Source of the DNA: UBA4363 sp002393965
GTDB lineage: Bacteria; Bacteroidota; Bacteroidia; Bacteroidales; Paludibacteraceae
Reading direction: 5' to 3'
Length of the DNA stretch: 51,283 bases
Assembly (NCBI GenBank): GCA_946542925.1
Contig: CAMNLA010000004.1
Coordinates: forward strand, 1-51,283
The translations under genes were made by a program, and so were the position numbers. Below the pieces are notes generated by a model. That model saw nothing but the letters and a program-made list of their open reading frames with translations. It did not search any database and was not told the origin of the DNA. Below are positions 24,188 through 34,700 of the stretch, one piece after another (position 1 is the first letter of the stretch; every line of letters begins with the position of its first letter).

Positions 24188-25183
24188 TTATCGAAGTTTA
24201 GTCGCCAATTCACGCATTTCAATGGTAGGCGAGATATGGTGATAGAGAATGTTATAGACAGCATCACAGATAGGTAAATCCACATGGTATTTGTCGTTGA
24301 TTTCATGCACACACTTGGCGGCATAATATCCCTCGGCAATCATCTCCATCTCCATCTGAGCAGCTTTTACGGAATACCCACTGCCAATCATCGTGCCGAA
24401 AAGATGATTGCGCGAGAATTTAGAATACGCAGTCACTATAAGGTCTCCCAGATAGGCGGACTCATCCATGTTGCGCTGCTGGGGATAGACTGCAGTAGCA
24501 AATCGTACCATCTCTTGAATGGCATTGGCAACTAGTACGGCTTGAAAGTTATCTCCGTATTTTAGACCATGAGAGATGCCAGCGGCAATGGCGAAGATGT
24601 TTTTCATGACGGAGCCGATCTCAACTCCACTGAGGTCATCGGTCTGATGTGCAACGATGAAGTGGGAGTTGAACAGACGACAGAGTTGCTTCCCCCGTTC
24701 TCGATCTTTGCAGGCAAGGGTGAGGTAGGAGAGACGCTCCATCGCAATTTCTTCAGCATGGCACGGACCTGCTAACACAGCCATATTTTCTTCCGGTACA
24801 CCATAGAACGAGTGGAAGAAGTCTGTCATGATCATGTTCTCATCTGGTACAATGCCTTTGATTGCCGTGATGACGAACTTATCATGGATAGGCTTCTTGA
24901 GTTTTTTTAGGTGGTTTTTCAAAAACGGAGATGGCATGGCGAATACCAAGGTGTCGGCCTTCTGAACAACTTGATTGATGAGGTGCGTGAAATGTATACG
25001 TGACGTGTCAAATTTTAATCCTGTAAGATAGGAGGGATTACGGCTCTGACGCTTGAATTCTTGTATCTGTTCCTTGCGTCGCATGTACCAGTATATCTCG
25101 TCTTGGTTGGCCAAAAGCATCTTGGCAATGGCGGTAGCAAAACTGCCACCTCCCATGACGGCTATTTTTCCGGGAAAATTCAT
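24188..25183 (-). CDS. gpsA: NAD(P)-dependent glycerol-3-phosphate dehydrogenase
   Basis: It reduces dihydroxyacetone phosphate to sn-glycerol 3-phosphate for phospholipid synthesis. The 331-aa product has the Rossmann motif MGGGSFATAIAKML at residues about 10-23. AGPCHAEEIAMERLSYLT and the catalytic-Lys region IGSVMKNIFAIAAGISHGL (Lys about 194) are also present. A TATATTTG box lies 51 nt before the ATG, and pgi follows after 31 nt. Confidence 0.95.
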   Translation of the reverse strand: MNFPGKIAVMGGGSFATAIAKMLLANQDEIYWYMRRKEQIQEFKRQSRNPSYLTGLKFDTSRIHFTHLINQVVQKADTLVFAMPSPFLKNHLKKLKKPIHDKFVITAIKGIVPDENMIMTDFFHSFYGVPEENMAVLAGPCHAEEIAMERLSYLTLACKDRERGKQLCRLFNSHFIVAHQTDDLSGVEIGSVMKNIFAIAAGISHGLKYGDNFQAVLVANAIQEMVRFATAVYPQQRNMDESAYLGDLIVTAYSKFSRNHLFGTMIGSGYSVKAAQMEMEMIAEGYYAAKCVHEINDKYHVDLPICDAVYNILYHHISPTIEMRELATKLR

Positions 25184-25234
25184 TTGGTTTCGTTTTTAAT
25201 CTCGAGGGGAGTGAGGATGGGAGGAAGGATGAAG

Positions 25235-25242
25235 CAAATATA
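25235..25242 (-). promoter_or_regulatory. gpsA -7 box
   Basis: Minus-strand TATATTTG, 51 nt before the gpsA ATG and downstream of the lysS terminator. Confidence 0.5.
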
Positions 25243-25305
25243 CTAATAAAATGGCAGGTGAAGGAGACGAAATCTGCAAAATGATGGGAGTAATATCAGT
25301 TGATG

Positions 25306-25335
25306 CAAAAAAAAGGGATGCATGACATCCCTTTT
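25306..25335 (-). terminator. lysS terminator
   Basis: Minus-strand stem AAAAGGGATG / CATCCCTTTT with a 5-nt loop and a run of eight T, about 27 nt after the lysS stop. Confidence 0.85.
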
Positions 25336-25361
25336 CTATTGAATGATTATACTTTTCTGTT

Positions 25362-27086
25362 TTATGACGCTTGCTCAGTCCACGATGCAATAGATTCCTT
25401 GGATGGATTCTGTAATCCGAGCTTGTTCTTTTTGTTATACCCGCAGAGATCTTGAAAGAGTTTGTTCGGATTCAATCCTTGTAGTTTGACAACTTTGTCG
25501 TATCCAAGTTTCTGAAGTGGCTCTACCCACTCTTCTGGGACACCGATGGCTGTGTATTTCTCTACACCGTCCTTCTGGGGTTTTACCTCTGGCTTCATCT
25601 GAGGGAATAACAAAACCTCTTGAATGGTGGATTGACCGGTCATCAGCATGACCAAACGGTCCATGCCCATTCCCATACCAGAGGTTGGAGGCATTCCGTA
25701 TTCCAATGCACGGACAAAGTCATGGTCAATAAGCATGGCTTCATCGTCACCCTTGTCTGCAAGTTTCATCTGCTCAACAAAACGATCGTACTGGTCAATA
25801 GGATCGTTCAATTCCGAGTAGGCATTGCAGAGTTCCTTGCCGTTTACCATCAGTTCAAAGCGCTCTGTAAGCTCTGGATTATGACGGTGACGCTTACACA
25901 AAGGGGACATTTCTATCGGATAGTCGGTGATGAAAGTCGGCTGAATGTAATTACCTTCACAGAACTCTCCGAAAATTTCGTCAATGAGCTTGCCCTTACC
26001 CATGGTCTCGTCCACTTCAAGGTGGAGCTCTTGACAGATCTGACGTATCTCATCTTCTCCCTTATCTGTGAGATCCTTGCCCGTGAATTCCTTAATGCTT
26101 TCCAGCATGGTCACGCGGCGGAACGGAGCCTTGAAGGAAATGACGTTGTCTCCAACTTTTACTTCTGTAGTGCCATTCACGTCAAGGCAGATCTTTTGTA
26201 ATAGGTTCTCTGTGAACGTCATCATCCACTCATAGTCCTTGTAGGATACATAGATTTCCATGCACGTAAACTCTGGATTGTGCGTGCGGTCCATGCCTTC
26301 GTTGCGGAAGTTCTTACCTATCTCGAATACTCCCTCGAACCCACCGACAATCAGACGTTTGAGGTAGAGCTCGGTGGCAATGCGCATGTACATGTCAATG
26401 TTCAGCGCATTGAAGTGGGTGGTGAACGGACGGGCAGAGGCTCCGCCTGGGATGCTTTGGAGTGTCGGTGTTTCTACCTCTGTATAGCCGAATGAAGCAA
26501 AGTAGGCTCGCAAAGAGGAAAATACTTTTGCTCGCTTTTCGAATATCTGTTTTACACCATCATTGACAACCAAGTCAACATAGCGCTGGCGATAACGAAG
26601 TTCGGGATCATCAAAACGGTCGTAGGCAACACCGTCTTTGTATTTGACAATCGGTAACGGACGCAACGATTTGCTCAATAATCTCAGTCTCTGGGCATGA
26701 ACTGAAATCTCACCCGTCTGGGTGCGGAATACAAACCCTTCAATACCGATGAAGTCTCCAATGTCCAGCAACTTCTTGAATACGGTATTGTACATCTCAG
26801 GTTGTTCTTCTGTGTTGATGTCATCTCGGGAAACGTATACCTGAATCCGCCCTCTTGAATCTTGTAATTCGATGAATGAGGCCTTGCCCATGATACGACG
26901 CGACATGATGCGTCCGGCGATGACAACCTGACGCTGCGGAGCAGCGTCTTCAAAATGGGTGCGTATCTCGTCAGAGTAGGCATCTACAGGGTAGAGGTCG
27001 GCTGGATAGGGGTTGATACCCATTCGTCGCAACTGCTCAAGCGAGTTGCGACGCATGATTTCCTGTTCGGAGAGTTGTATGTCCAT
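25362..27086 (-). CDS. lysS: lysyl-tRNA synthetase (class II)
   Basis: It charges tRNA-Lys. An N-terminal OB-fold anticodon-binding domain (about residues 50-150) contains IAGRIMSRRIMGKASFIELQ. The class II catalytic domain (about 170-500) has motif 2 FRNEGMDRTHNPEFT and motif 3 GMGMGMDRLVMLM. The 574-aa length exceeds the roughly 505-aa E. coli enzyme because of a C-terminal extension of about 70 residues (LQKLGYDKVVKLQGLNPNKL onward), common in Bacteroidetes LysS. A TATCTTTG box lies upstream and a terminator downstream. Confidence 0.97.
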   Translation of the reverse strand: MDIQLSEQEIMRRNSLEQLRRMGINPYPADLYPVDAYSDEIRTHFEDAAPQRQVVIAGRIMSRRIMGKASFIELQDSRGRIQVYVSRDDINTEEQPEMYNTVFKKLLDIGDFIGIEGFVFRTQTGEISVHAQRLRLLSKSLRPLPIVKYKDGVAYDRFDDPELRYRQRYVDLVVNDGVKQIFEKRAKVFSSLRAYFASFGYTEVETPTLQSIPGGASARPFTTHFNALNIDMYMRIATELYLKRLIVGGFEGVFEIGKNFRNEGMDRTHNPEFTCMEIYVSYKDYEWMMTFTENLLQKICLDVNGTTEVKVGDNVISFKAPFRRVTMLESIKEFTGKDLTDKGEDEIRQICQELHLEVDETMGKGKLIDEIFGEFCEGNYIQPTFITDYPIEMSPLCKRHRHNPELTERFELMVNGKELCNAYSELNDPIDQYDRFVEQMKLADKGDDEAMLIDHDFVRALEYGMPPTSGMGMGMDRLVMLMTGQSTIQEVLLFPQMKPEVKPQKDGVEKYTAIGVPEEWVEPLQKLGYDKVVKLQGLNPNKLFQDLCGYNKKNKLGLQNPSKESIASWTEQAS

Positions 27087-27123
27087 TGTGTTCTGTGGTT
27101 TTGTCTTTGTTGCAGTTGCGGCG

Positions 27124-27131
27124 CAAAGATA
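27124..27131 (-). promoter_or_regulatory. lysS -7 box
   Basis: Minus-strand TATCTTTG, 37 nt before the lysS ATG. Confidence 0.55.
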
Positions 27132-27284
27132 ATAAAAAAGCTCGTTCTTTCCGTCTTCGTAGTTGCTTCGTATGGTTCAGATAAACCTTTAGATTAAGAT
27201 TAAGAATATAATTGCTGTCCTACAAATTGGACGGGAGGTTATTTCTTTTGTTTGTGATTCTATGTCTGCGTCATGAAAAAGTGC

Positions 27285-27292
27285 TACTTTTG
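27285..27292 (+). promoter_or_regulatory. -7 box of the HtrA-type protease gene
   Basis: TACTTTTG, 77 nt before the ATG at 27370. TTTG at 27251-27254 is too far upstream to be a standard -33. Confidence 0.45.
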
Positions 27293-27369
27293 CTTGAATT
27301 TTATCAGCAATCCCTTGCCTGTATGGATGGTAAGGAGTTCAGAATGTAAAATAACAAGGAGGAAAAGAA

Positions 27370-28770
27370 ATGAAAAGAAAGCATGTTTTTCTGTGGTTTA
27401 TAGTGTTATTTGTCTGCGTCTTTGCAGAGACAAGTGCTCAGGTTTTCCCGGATTTCTCGTCAGCAGTGGAAAAGGCGTCTGGGGCTGTTGTTCATGTGAA
27501 GACCAAGGCGGAAGCTCCGCAACAGGATTTGTTCGGGGGATTCGGATTCGACGACCCTTTCTTCCAGTATTTCTTCGGACAGCCAAGAGAACAGCAAAAA
27601 CGACGCCAGAGCCGGCCGGTCTTGGCGAGTGGTAGTGGCGTAATCGTCTCTTCCGACGGCTATATTGCCACCAATAATCATGTTGTCGAAGCAGCCGAGG
27701 AAATTGAAGTCGTGTTGAACGATAAACGGACTTTTCCCGCTCGTATCATAGGAAGAGATCCCAATACTGACCTTGCACTTCTCAAAATCGATGCAGATGC
27801 TTTGCCAGCGATTGTCTTCGGAAGCTCGGATGAGCTCAAAGTGGGCGAATGGGTCCTCGCAATCGGCAATCCTTTCAATTTGACCTCAACGGTCACTGCT
27901 GGTATTGTGAGCAGCAAGGCCCGCAATATCAATATCCTTTCCGGAGATATGAAAATCGAGTCATTTATCCAGACAGATGCGGCTGTCAATCCAGGTAATA
28001 GCGGAGGTGCTTTGGTAAATACTCGAGGCGAATTGGTGGGTATTAATACCGCAATTGCGACGCAGACAGGCTCCTATGCAGGATATAGTTTCGCAATCCC
28101 AACCACCATCGTACGCAAGGTAATTGATGATCTTAGACAGTACGGCACCGTCCAACGTGCCGTTCTCGGTGTGACCATTTCAGACATATCCGATACGCTT
28201 GCCAAGGAGAAAAAACTGCAGGTGATGGAAGGTGCTTATGTGCATAGTGTCGCACAGGACGGAGCTGCTGCAGCTGCGGGTATTAAGGAAGGTGATGTGA
28301 TTACTGGCATCGATGGCAGGTCTGTCGGATCGGTGAGCGAACTGCAGGAACAGATAGCAACACATGCACCGGGTGATAAGGTGAACATCAGTGTACTTCG
28401 TTCCAATAAACCGATCTCCATGGATATCGAACTGAAAAATCTGCACGGCAACGTCGACGTGCTTACTACTAGTACTTTGGACCAACTTGGTGCATCTCTC
28501 GAGGAAATCAGCGAAAAGGAGGCTCGGACTCTCAAACTCTCCGGTGGAGTCCGCGTGGCAAAGGTTAAAAAAGGAGGACGATTCGAAAAAGCCGGCATCC
28601 GTGAAGGATTTGTTATCCGTCGAATCAACAATGCTTCAGTCCAACATGTGGATGACGTGAAGAAGGAAGTGGAACGACTCGCTGTTTCATCTGCAGATAA
28701 CGCTCTCTTTATCTCTGGTACTTATCCTGATGGTCGACAAGCTTATTATGCTGTAGATATGGGTCAGTAG
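27370..28770 (+). CDS. Do/HtrA-family periplasmic serine protease
   Basis: This is a DegP/DegQ-type protease and chaperone that handles misfolded envelope proteins. The 466 aa have a signal peptide (residues about 1-23), a trypsin-like domain with catalytic His104 (TNNHVV), Asp134 (NTDLALL) and Ser211 (NPGNSGGALV), and two PDZ domains (about 255-345 and 370-460). A Phe/Gly-rich loop (LFGGFGFDDPFFQYFF, about 54-69) precedes the catalytic core, as in the LA loop of the family. It has its own promoter and terminator. Whether it serves the large secreted proteins next door is inference. Confidence 0.95.
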   Translation: MKRKHVFLWFIVLFVCVFAETSAQVFPDFSSAVEKASGAVVHVKTKAEAPQQDLFGGFGFDDPFFQYFFGQPREQQKRRQSRPVLASGSGVIVSSDGYIATNNHVVEAAEEIEVVLNDKRTFPARIIGRDPNTDLALLKIDADALPAIVFGSSDELKVGEWVLAIGNPFNLTSTVTAGIVSSKARNINILSGDMKIESFIQTDAAVNPGNSGGALVNTRGELVGINTAIATQTGSYAGYSFAIPTTIVRKVIDDLRQYGTVQRAVLGVTISDISDTLAKEKKLQVMEGAYVHSVAQDGAAAAAGIKEGDVITGIDGRSVGSVSELQEQIATHAPGDKVNISVLRSNKPISMDIELKNLHGNVDVLTTSTLDQLGASLEEISEKEARTLKLSGGVRVAKVKKGGRFEKAGIREGFVIRRINNASVQHVDDVKKEVERLAVSSADNALFISGTYPDGRQAYYAVDMGQ

Positions 28771-28803
28771 ATAGCAGAGATAGACGTTACTCATTCAATC
28801 ATT

Positions 28804-28845
28804 AAATTTCCGCTGGGAACAGGAACCCCGGCGGGAATTTTTTTT
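28804..28845 (+). terminator. terminator of the HtrA-type gene
   Basis: A stem of AAATTTCCGCTGGG with CCCCGGCGGGAATTT, allowing a G-T pair and a small bulge, followed by a run of T. Confidence 0.8.
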
Positions 28846-28934
28846 GTCACCTAATGATACCAAATGTTTTGAAAGAGTGCTTTTAAGTGATGATTGTCCC
28901 TCAATTTTCTATTTACAAGTATTTTTAACATTCG

Positions 28935-28952
28935 TTTTTTTTTGGGGGGGGG
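28935..28952 (+). repeat. T9G9 homopolymer tract
   Basis: Nine T followed directly by nine G, about 345 nt upstream of the first secreted-protein ATG. G-runs of this length are typical slipped-strand sites. No open frame crosses it convincingly, so an effect would have to be on transcription. Confidence 0.6.
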
Positions 28953-29158
28953 ATTTGTTCACGTATTATTGCACATAATTGCGCGTGTTCTTTTCATAAG
29001 AATAATATCATACATACAAGTTTTCTTTATTTCCACGGGGTGAAAATGAAAAGAACACATTAGAGATGGAGTGTTCGTCGTGTGAATGAAAAGGATTTGA
29101 GGATATCTTGATAGTAATAACGGCTCTTCCTGAACTGAAACCAAAAAATGTAATAATG

Positions 29159-29186
29159 GAAAACATGATAAACTTATCATGTTTTC
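29159..29186. terminator. long AT-rich hairpin with trailing T-rich stretch
   Basis: GAAAACATGAT / ATCATGTTTTC forms an 11-bp stem with a 6-nt loop (AAACTT), followed by TTGTTTTTATTG. It lies 67 nt before the -7 box of the 787-aa gene. It could be a terminator protecting that gene from read-through, or a regulatory hairpin. Confidence 0.5.
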
Positions 29187-29252
29187 TTGTTTTTATTGTC
29201 CTTTTGCTAAAAAAAAGGATAAAAAAACAACGAAATGTCTTGTTGATTTTTA

Positions 29253-29260
29253 TACCTTTG
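29253..29260 (+). promoter_or_regulatory. -7 box ahead of the secreted-protein block
   Basis: TACCTTTG, 36 nt before the first possible ATG (29297) and 66 nt before the second (29327). No standard -33 is seen. Confidence 0.5.
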
Positions 29261-29296
29261 ATGATGCATGGATGATAGTCATTCTTAGAGATATGC

Positions 29297-31660
29297 ATGT
29301 TGTCTGTATATAAAAACTCAAGGTCTATGAAGCTTATTGACAGAAAGTTACTTGCGAATGTCGGAAAAGGAATGCGCCAGCTTTTGTCTGCATTGGTTTT
29401 GCTGACGCTGAGTGAACCGCTCTCTGCTCAGGATAATTATACGTATCATATGTACGGAGAACCGATTTTTACGGAAACATTTGGACAGGGAGTTGGTATC
29501 TGGGATTCGTTTGAGGCTGCCGGCATCAGCACCCTCGCAAAGAAAGGCATCTATGTGGGCTACGGTGATTATCAACTGCAACACCCGAACGACCGGGACA
29601 ATAATTACATGAACCCGAACGGATATCCGTACTATCCTGCACCGAACTATGACGTTTTGGCGGATTTCGACTATCGGGATTTTACAATTACGAACGAACT
29701 GAATAACCTGCGTGGGGCATACGGAAACCACAAGACATGGGTGTTGGCAAATTTCCGCGATCATACTGGCGACAAGAATGGACGTATGTTCGTGGCAGAT
29801 GGAGCATCAATCCCTGGAGTTGTGTTCGAACGGCGAGTGACGGAGTTGTGCAAGAACGCAGACTTCGAGTTCTCCGCTTGGGTATCACATTTTACATACA
29901 ACGTACAGTCTCCAGGCGAGTTTCAACTCGAGGTTTGGACGAAGAATCCAGAGCTCGGACTGAAGGAGGAATTTGAGGGGAAAAGTGAGTCGGAGCAGGT
30001 ACGGTTCATGCGTAATATTGCCATTGGAACTCGTGTGAAGAGTGGAGATGGAGGAACAGCGGAACTTCTGGCGAAGAAGTTCATGCAACCTAATACGTAT
30101 TTCCCGATTGGAAAGGATACCACACTTCATGCCAATGACGACATGTATGTCTATGAGTATTCTGCTGGTGAGTGTGTCCCCTACAAGGTGTTTTATGCCG
30201 ACCCGTCACAAGGGGGCGACGGATCGTTCTACTGCCAAGGACCGGACGGAACTCTCTATCATGCGAACCATGATCGTACTCCGGCAACAAATACATCAGG
30301 ATCTGCAAGAGGCGGAACTTATTATGACGCAGCAGGGAATGCCGTTCGCGTGAATGGCTATGCAATGCCCTATTATCAGACTCACGAGTATTTTACGAAA
30401 GGTGCCTTGGTCTCATCCCTATCTCTGAATCCTACCGGAATGGTGACTTCAGGAGGATGGGTCCTATACCGCGAAGGAGGAGGTACGTTTGTATATCATG
30501 ATGAGAGTAATGGAAAGTGGTACCGATGGGACGGTGAACTCTCATATGCAACCATGGTGAATCAGTCACGAACTGATGCGACACAATACCGATGCCTGCG
30601 CTTTGGTGCAACGGAATACTCGGTGAATAATGCAGTGAATTATGTGTCAGAGTATGGTGGTGGATATAATTTCTCTCAGTCGATAACCTCTCTGTACCGC
30701 ATCCTTGATATTGGAGACGAGGCAATTTTCGCCGCACGCATGACGGACGGAAAGGTTATCTATTTCAAGACAACAGATTTCGGTGATATCAACTACTCAT
30801 CTACGCGCTACAGAGGTTATAATTATCGCTACAATTTCCGAAATCTCTCAACGGCTTATCAGGTACAGCCTTCGGTGACGGAGACAAATATTACGGAATT
30901 ACAGAATTTTGGTACAGTACCGGGACTGACATCTTCCTTCGACTATCATGCCGATGCAATGATTCAACGACACTGGGAACAGGTGGTCGGACATTTCCGC
31001 CTGACAACTCAGGATAACGTGTATCTCGTGTTTCGCAATTTCCGCCCGGATAAGAATGGTAACGATTTCTGCGTGGACGATATCCAGTTCCGACCGTTTG
31101 CCGCTTTTTCTCTGGATATCGAGTTGTCTCCTTCTTCTGAATACACTGCTTGCCGCTACGGATTCGTGACAATGAGAACGGTAGTACAAGCCGTGGAGGA
31201 AGAGTTGGAATTGCTGGGCGAGGATGTTCGTGACTATGGATTCTATTTCGAAGGATGGGATGGAAGCGATTGGATTACACTGAATTCCAAACCAATTCAG
31301 ATCCAATCTATTACGGATCCTATCGAGATTAATCTGCCTCTGTCGGAGTATTATCTGTACGAGAAAATCCGAACAGTCATCCGTGCCGTCTCAAACTTGA
31401 ATGGAAAGTGCATGGCCATCAGTTCCGATGAGTATCCCCGACACGATTTTCTGAATGCACCGTTGTTTGTGCTGAAAGGAGATGATATCTGCATCGAGGA
31501 GGGAGATTCGGAATCGAATCCGCATCAAGGACATTTTACTTTTACAAATACACATTCACGTGCAAAGACAGAGGCTTGGCGCGCAAAGGGAATTCTAAGC
31601 GATGGTACTGTGGTAGATATCATGCCGCGAACAGCAAATGACTGCCCGCCTTCACCTTAG
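29297..31660 (+). CDS. secreted protein with split adhesin/lectin-like domain, function unknown
   Basis: A 787-aa exported protein (777 if the second ATG at 29327 is used). The signal peptide ends near LSAQ. IFTETFGQGVGIWDS at the mature N-terminus and FEFSAWVSHFTY, with the Ser/Trp-rich strand FQLEVWTKNP, look like the first half of a jelly-roll module common in large Bacteroidetes surface proteins. The matching second half, HWEQVVGHFRLT to GNDFCVDDIQFRPF, appears only about 330 residues later. Between them is a Tyr/Gly-rich insert with repeats such as GGTYYDAAGNAVRVN, FVYHDESNGKWYRWDG and a run rich in YRGYNYRYN. An Ig-like segment follows. The protein ends abruptly (TANDCPPSP) with no T9SS-type C-terminal domain. 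It heads the block, 101 nt before the 1680-aa gene. Confidence 0.72.
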   Translation: MLSVYKNSRSMKLIDRKLLANVGKGMRQLLSALVLLTLSEPLSAQDNYTYHMYGEPIFTETFGQGVGIWDSFEAAGISTLAKKGIYVGYGDYQLQHPNDRDNNYMNPNGYPYYPAPNYDVLADFDYRDFTITNELNNLRGAYGNHKTWVLANFRDHTGDKNGRMFVADGASIPGVVFERRVTELCKNADFEFSAWVSHFTYNVQSPGEFQLEVWTKNPELGLKEEFEGKSESEQVRFMRNIAIGTRVKSGDGGTAELLAKKFMQPNTYFPIGKDTTLHANDDMYVYEYSAGECVPYKVFYADPSQGGDGSFYCQGPDGTLYHANHDRTPATNTSGSARGGTYYDAAGNAVRVNGYAMPYYQTHEYFTKGALVSSLSLNPTGMVTSGGWVLYREGGGTFVYHDESNGKWYRWDGELSYATMVNQSRTDATQYRCLRFGATEYSVNNAVNYVSEYGGGYNFSQSITSLYRILDIGDEAIFAARMTDGKVIYFKTTDFGDINYSSTRYRGYNYRYNFRNLSTAYQVQPSVTETNITELQNFGTVPGLTSSFDYHADAMIQRHWEQVVGHFRLTTQDNVYLVFRNFRPDKNGNDFCVDDIQFRPFAAFSLDIELSPSSEYTACRYGFVTMRTVVQAVEEELELLGEDVRDYGFYFEGWDGSDWITLNSKPIQIQSITDPIEINLPLSEYYLYEKIRTVIRAVSNLNGKCMAISSDEYPRHDFLNAPLFVLKGDDICIEEGDSESNPHQGHFTFTNTHSRAKTEAWRAKGILSDGTVVDIMPRTANDCPPSP

Positions 31661-31761
31661 CAAGGAATACCTTCTCTCTCTTTCACGGAGCCTCCCCTCA
31701 AGACCTAAAAGAAAAAATGTTTCGGACCCGATAGATGGAATAGTTCTAAACGAATAGATTC

Positions 31762-34700
31762 ATGAAACGCATACTATACATACTCCTGCTGCTCTTTTCT
31801 GCCTTCGTATCTCTCGGAGCAGCTTCGTTCTACCCTCGCAATGTGCGACTGGTTCCAATCTCAACAAGTGCCGTTGTAGTTTCATGGGATACTCCAGAGT
31901 TGTTTCCGGCAAGCGACTATGTGAAGTACGCAGTGGATATTACCTATAGTGACCGCTCAGGACTGCTACGTACGGATTCACTCTCCTTGTCGCAATATAC
32001 CGATACGATATTCGGACTGAACCCCAATGAATTGGTCTGTGTCGATGTGAGTACTGTCTGGATTAACGACGACGAGGAGACCGTCGCAGCGAAGCTGCCG
32101 AATACGACGTGTGCTCGGTCAATGGCTGAGGCTTTCCGTATCTATGTCAAGGTCGTGGATGATCGTACGATGGCGCTGTTGCCAGACGCAAGTCCGACCT
32201 GGGTCTCTCAGTATAACACCGCATTGGCTCATGATGCGACTATCTCCGTTGGTGCTACGGAGGCAGTACATCTTACTGCACATACAAATTATGCGGAAGG
32301 AAGCGAGGAATTGCGATCAAACGATTTCCTTCGCTGGATCGTGAACGGAGAGATCCGGCAGGGACGGTCCATTACAATAGAACCGGACGCTTCAGGAGAG
32401 GATATCTACGTGTATGCAACGTTTGGAGAGGTGAACGGTGCAGATGCTATTTCACCGGAGTTTCACGAACACGTGGGAAGTCGCGTATGCAACAATATGA
32501 TTGTGGACGTAAATACGTCTGTGATGCTACATTCCGACGAACGTCTCTACTATAAGACGGTGACGGGTTCTCCGCAGGCTTTGGATCTCGCTCCGCTAGC
32601 AGCGGCGCGTGCCAAGCTGATGCAGCATTTTAAAGTGTGGGTAGACCGTAACGGGACAGGAGACTACACGGAAGTGACAGATGAGGTGATTTATCATCCC
32701 TCATGTGCCATATCCTCAACAGATGTGAGCGTGAGTTTCTATGGCGACGAAGGGGATGCTATGCTCTATGGCGCACAGTACCGGGTGGAGTACACCGAAC
32801 GGATAGATGGAGAGTATCTTTGCGACGTCTATGGAAACCCGATTGGTTCTTGGTCGTGCTATTTTATGACAGCACCAATGGCAACGCGACTGATTCGCAT
32901 GACGGATAGGTTTGAGAATACGTATCTGAACGGAGATTGGCAGATTATGGGTAGCAACTGGTCCACGGGAGAGAATACGGAAGTGACGGTCGAGAAGACT
33001 TTCTGTATCGTGAATGATGGTACAGATGATTTGGTCATCAATAGCATGACTCTGGATGATGACCATTATAGTTTTGTGCGTACCATACGTAAACATTTCA
33101 ATGCATCGACAGGTACGTATGAGACTCATACCATGACTCCTGGAGGCTCAGTGACAGTAAGTAGTCTGAATTCCATAGCACGTAGCTTGCAGAATGTACA
33201 GGTGGCTATACCAGACACAGTGGAGGTGACGATACGGGCAACAATTCCATTTTCGGGTGCTAATGGATGGACAGAGTGTTTGTGGACCGTATGGTCGGAC
33301 GATAATAATTCGAACAATCCGTTCGAATTGACTCTTACGGCATATGCGGGCAGAATGCAACTGCCGTTTACATATAAGGCGGACGGACCGACGCGTTTCG
33401 AGAATGGAATTGAGACGAATTTCGGCAGTGTGGGCGACGTACCTCCCTGCATGACAATCGGCGGACGGGCACCTGTGGAGGGTGTGAACTATTTTCAGGA
33501 ATATACGGCCTACGGGAGCGAGGGCGGATGTGTTGGCAACAAGCGCCCGGCATTGCGCATAGGTGGTACGAATCAGACTCGACTCGAACTGTCTATTCCA
33601 GAGGGAATAGGCGGAATGACGTTGCAATGGAGTGCCAACGGATATCGACGGGTAAGGGTTACCGATGCAGATGGAAATGAGTATGTTCATACCGAGATAG
33701 AGAAGGGAACGGAGTGCCACAGGACCGAAGTGGTCATCAATAACTGCAACAAGACAAATAGAGTAATCTATGTCTATTTCGAGGGTAGCGACGACGAGAT
33801 GCTTACGACGCTGAGTGGAATGGCTCTCACTCCCTGCGACCCGGAACTCAAGTCAAGTGCATGCGACATCAGCGACTTTGTCGTTGTGGACGCATCAGGA
33901 AACGAAGTGCCAGGTCAGGATGTGCGTATCTACGATGGCTTGATATTCGTACGATTGCCGGATGGACAATGCAACCCATCAACGCTGAGAGCGCGGATTG
34001 CTACGTCTCCTGGTAGTACGACCGAACCGGCACGACGGAGTGGCATAGTGACCAATACAATCACACGCCACACGTCTGAACTCGTGGATGAGACATTGGT
34101 GGATTACGTGAGATCAAGTTATTTTGAATACAAGGTGACTGCCCAGAATAGCGAGACGCAGAAAACGTATAGGGCGTATGTGGAATGCCCGCAGAATACA
34201 TCCGCAAGCTGCTATGAGGATGAGGCAGGGTTTAGTATCGATATGGCTGGCGAGGATCGTACATTACGCATTGTCGAGGTAGAGAACGAACATTGCCGCT
34301 TGCCGGTAACAGGCAAGGGAAGCGAACGGACTATTCATCTGCTTTCGGACGAGGATGCTCCGGAAGATGGAGAATACGAGATAATAGGGCCGAAGATGGT
34401 TTGTATTGGTTCGACAGCAGAATATATGTTGAAGAATCCACCAGCAAGCAATAAGCCGTTCTACCGCTGGATGATAGCATCGACCGTTGCCGATAATCTC
34501 GATGAGAATTTCACTATCGTCGGAGGAAAGGATACCATTGTCAATGGTCAGGCAATGCAGGTGTACTATGGAAAGACACTGAAACTGAAAGCACCAAGCA
34601 AGGTGGGCGAGGGAGAACTGAAACTGCGTATCAAGATGCATTTGGATTTTGAGGATCTGCAGTGTGCTTCGCTCACGGGCGAAGCACGGGCAAATATTCA

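Larger units (their letters stand above)
28771..29296. other. intergenic region before the secreted-protein block
   Basis: This 526-bp AT-rich gap has no supported gene. It holds the protease-gene terminator (28804-28845), a T9G9 tract (28935-28952), a long hairpin (29159-29186) and a TACCTTTG box (29253-29260) ahead of the 787-aa gene. It is the most structured gap in the window. Confidence 0.6.

Noticed and set aside
28959..29298. Two minus-strand frames in the gap before the secreted block
   Set aside because: They cross the T9G9-side AT-rich DNA and the hairpin, lack ribosome-binding sites, and read as Phe/Ile/Ser noise.
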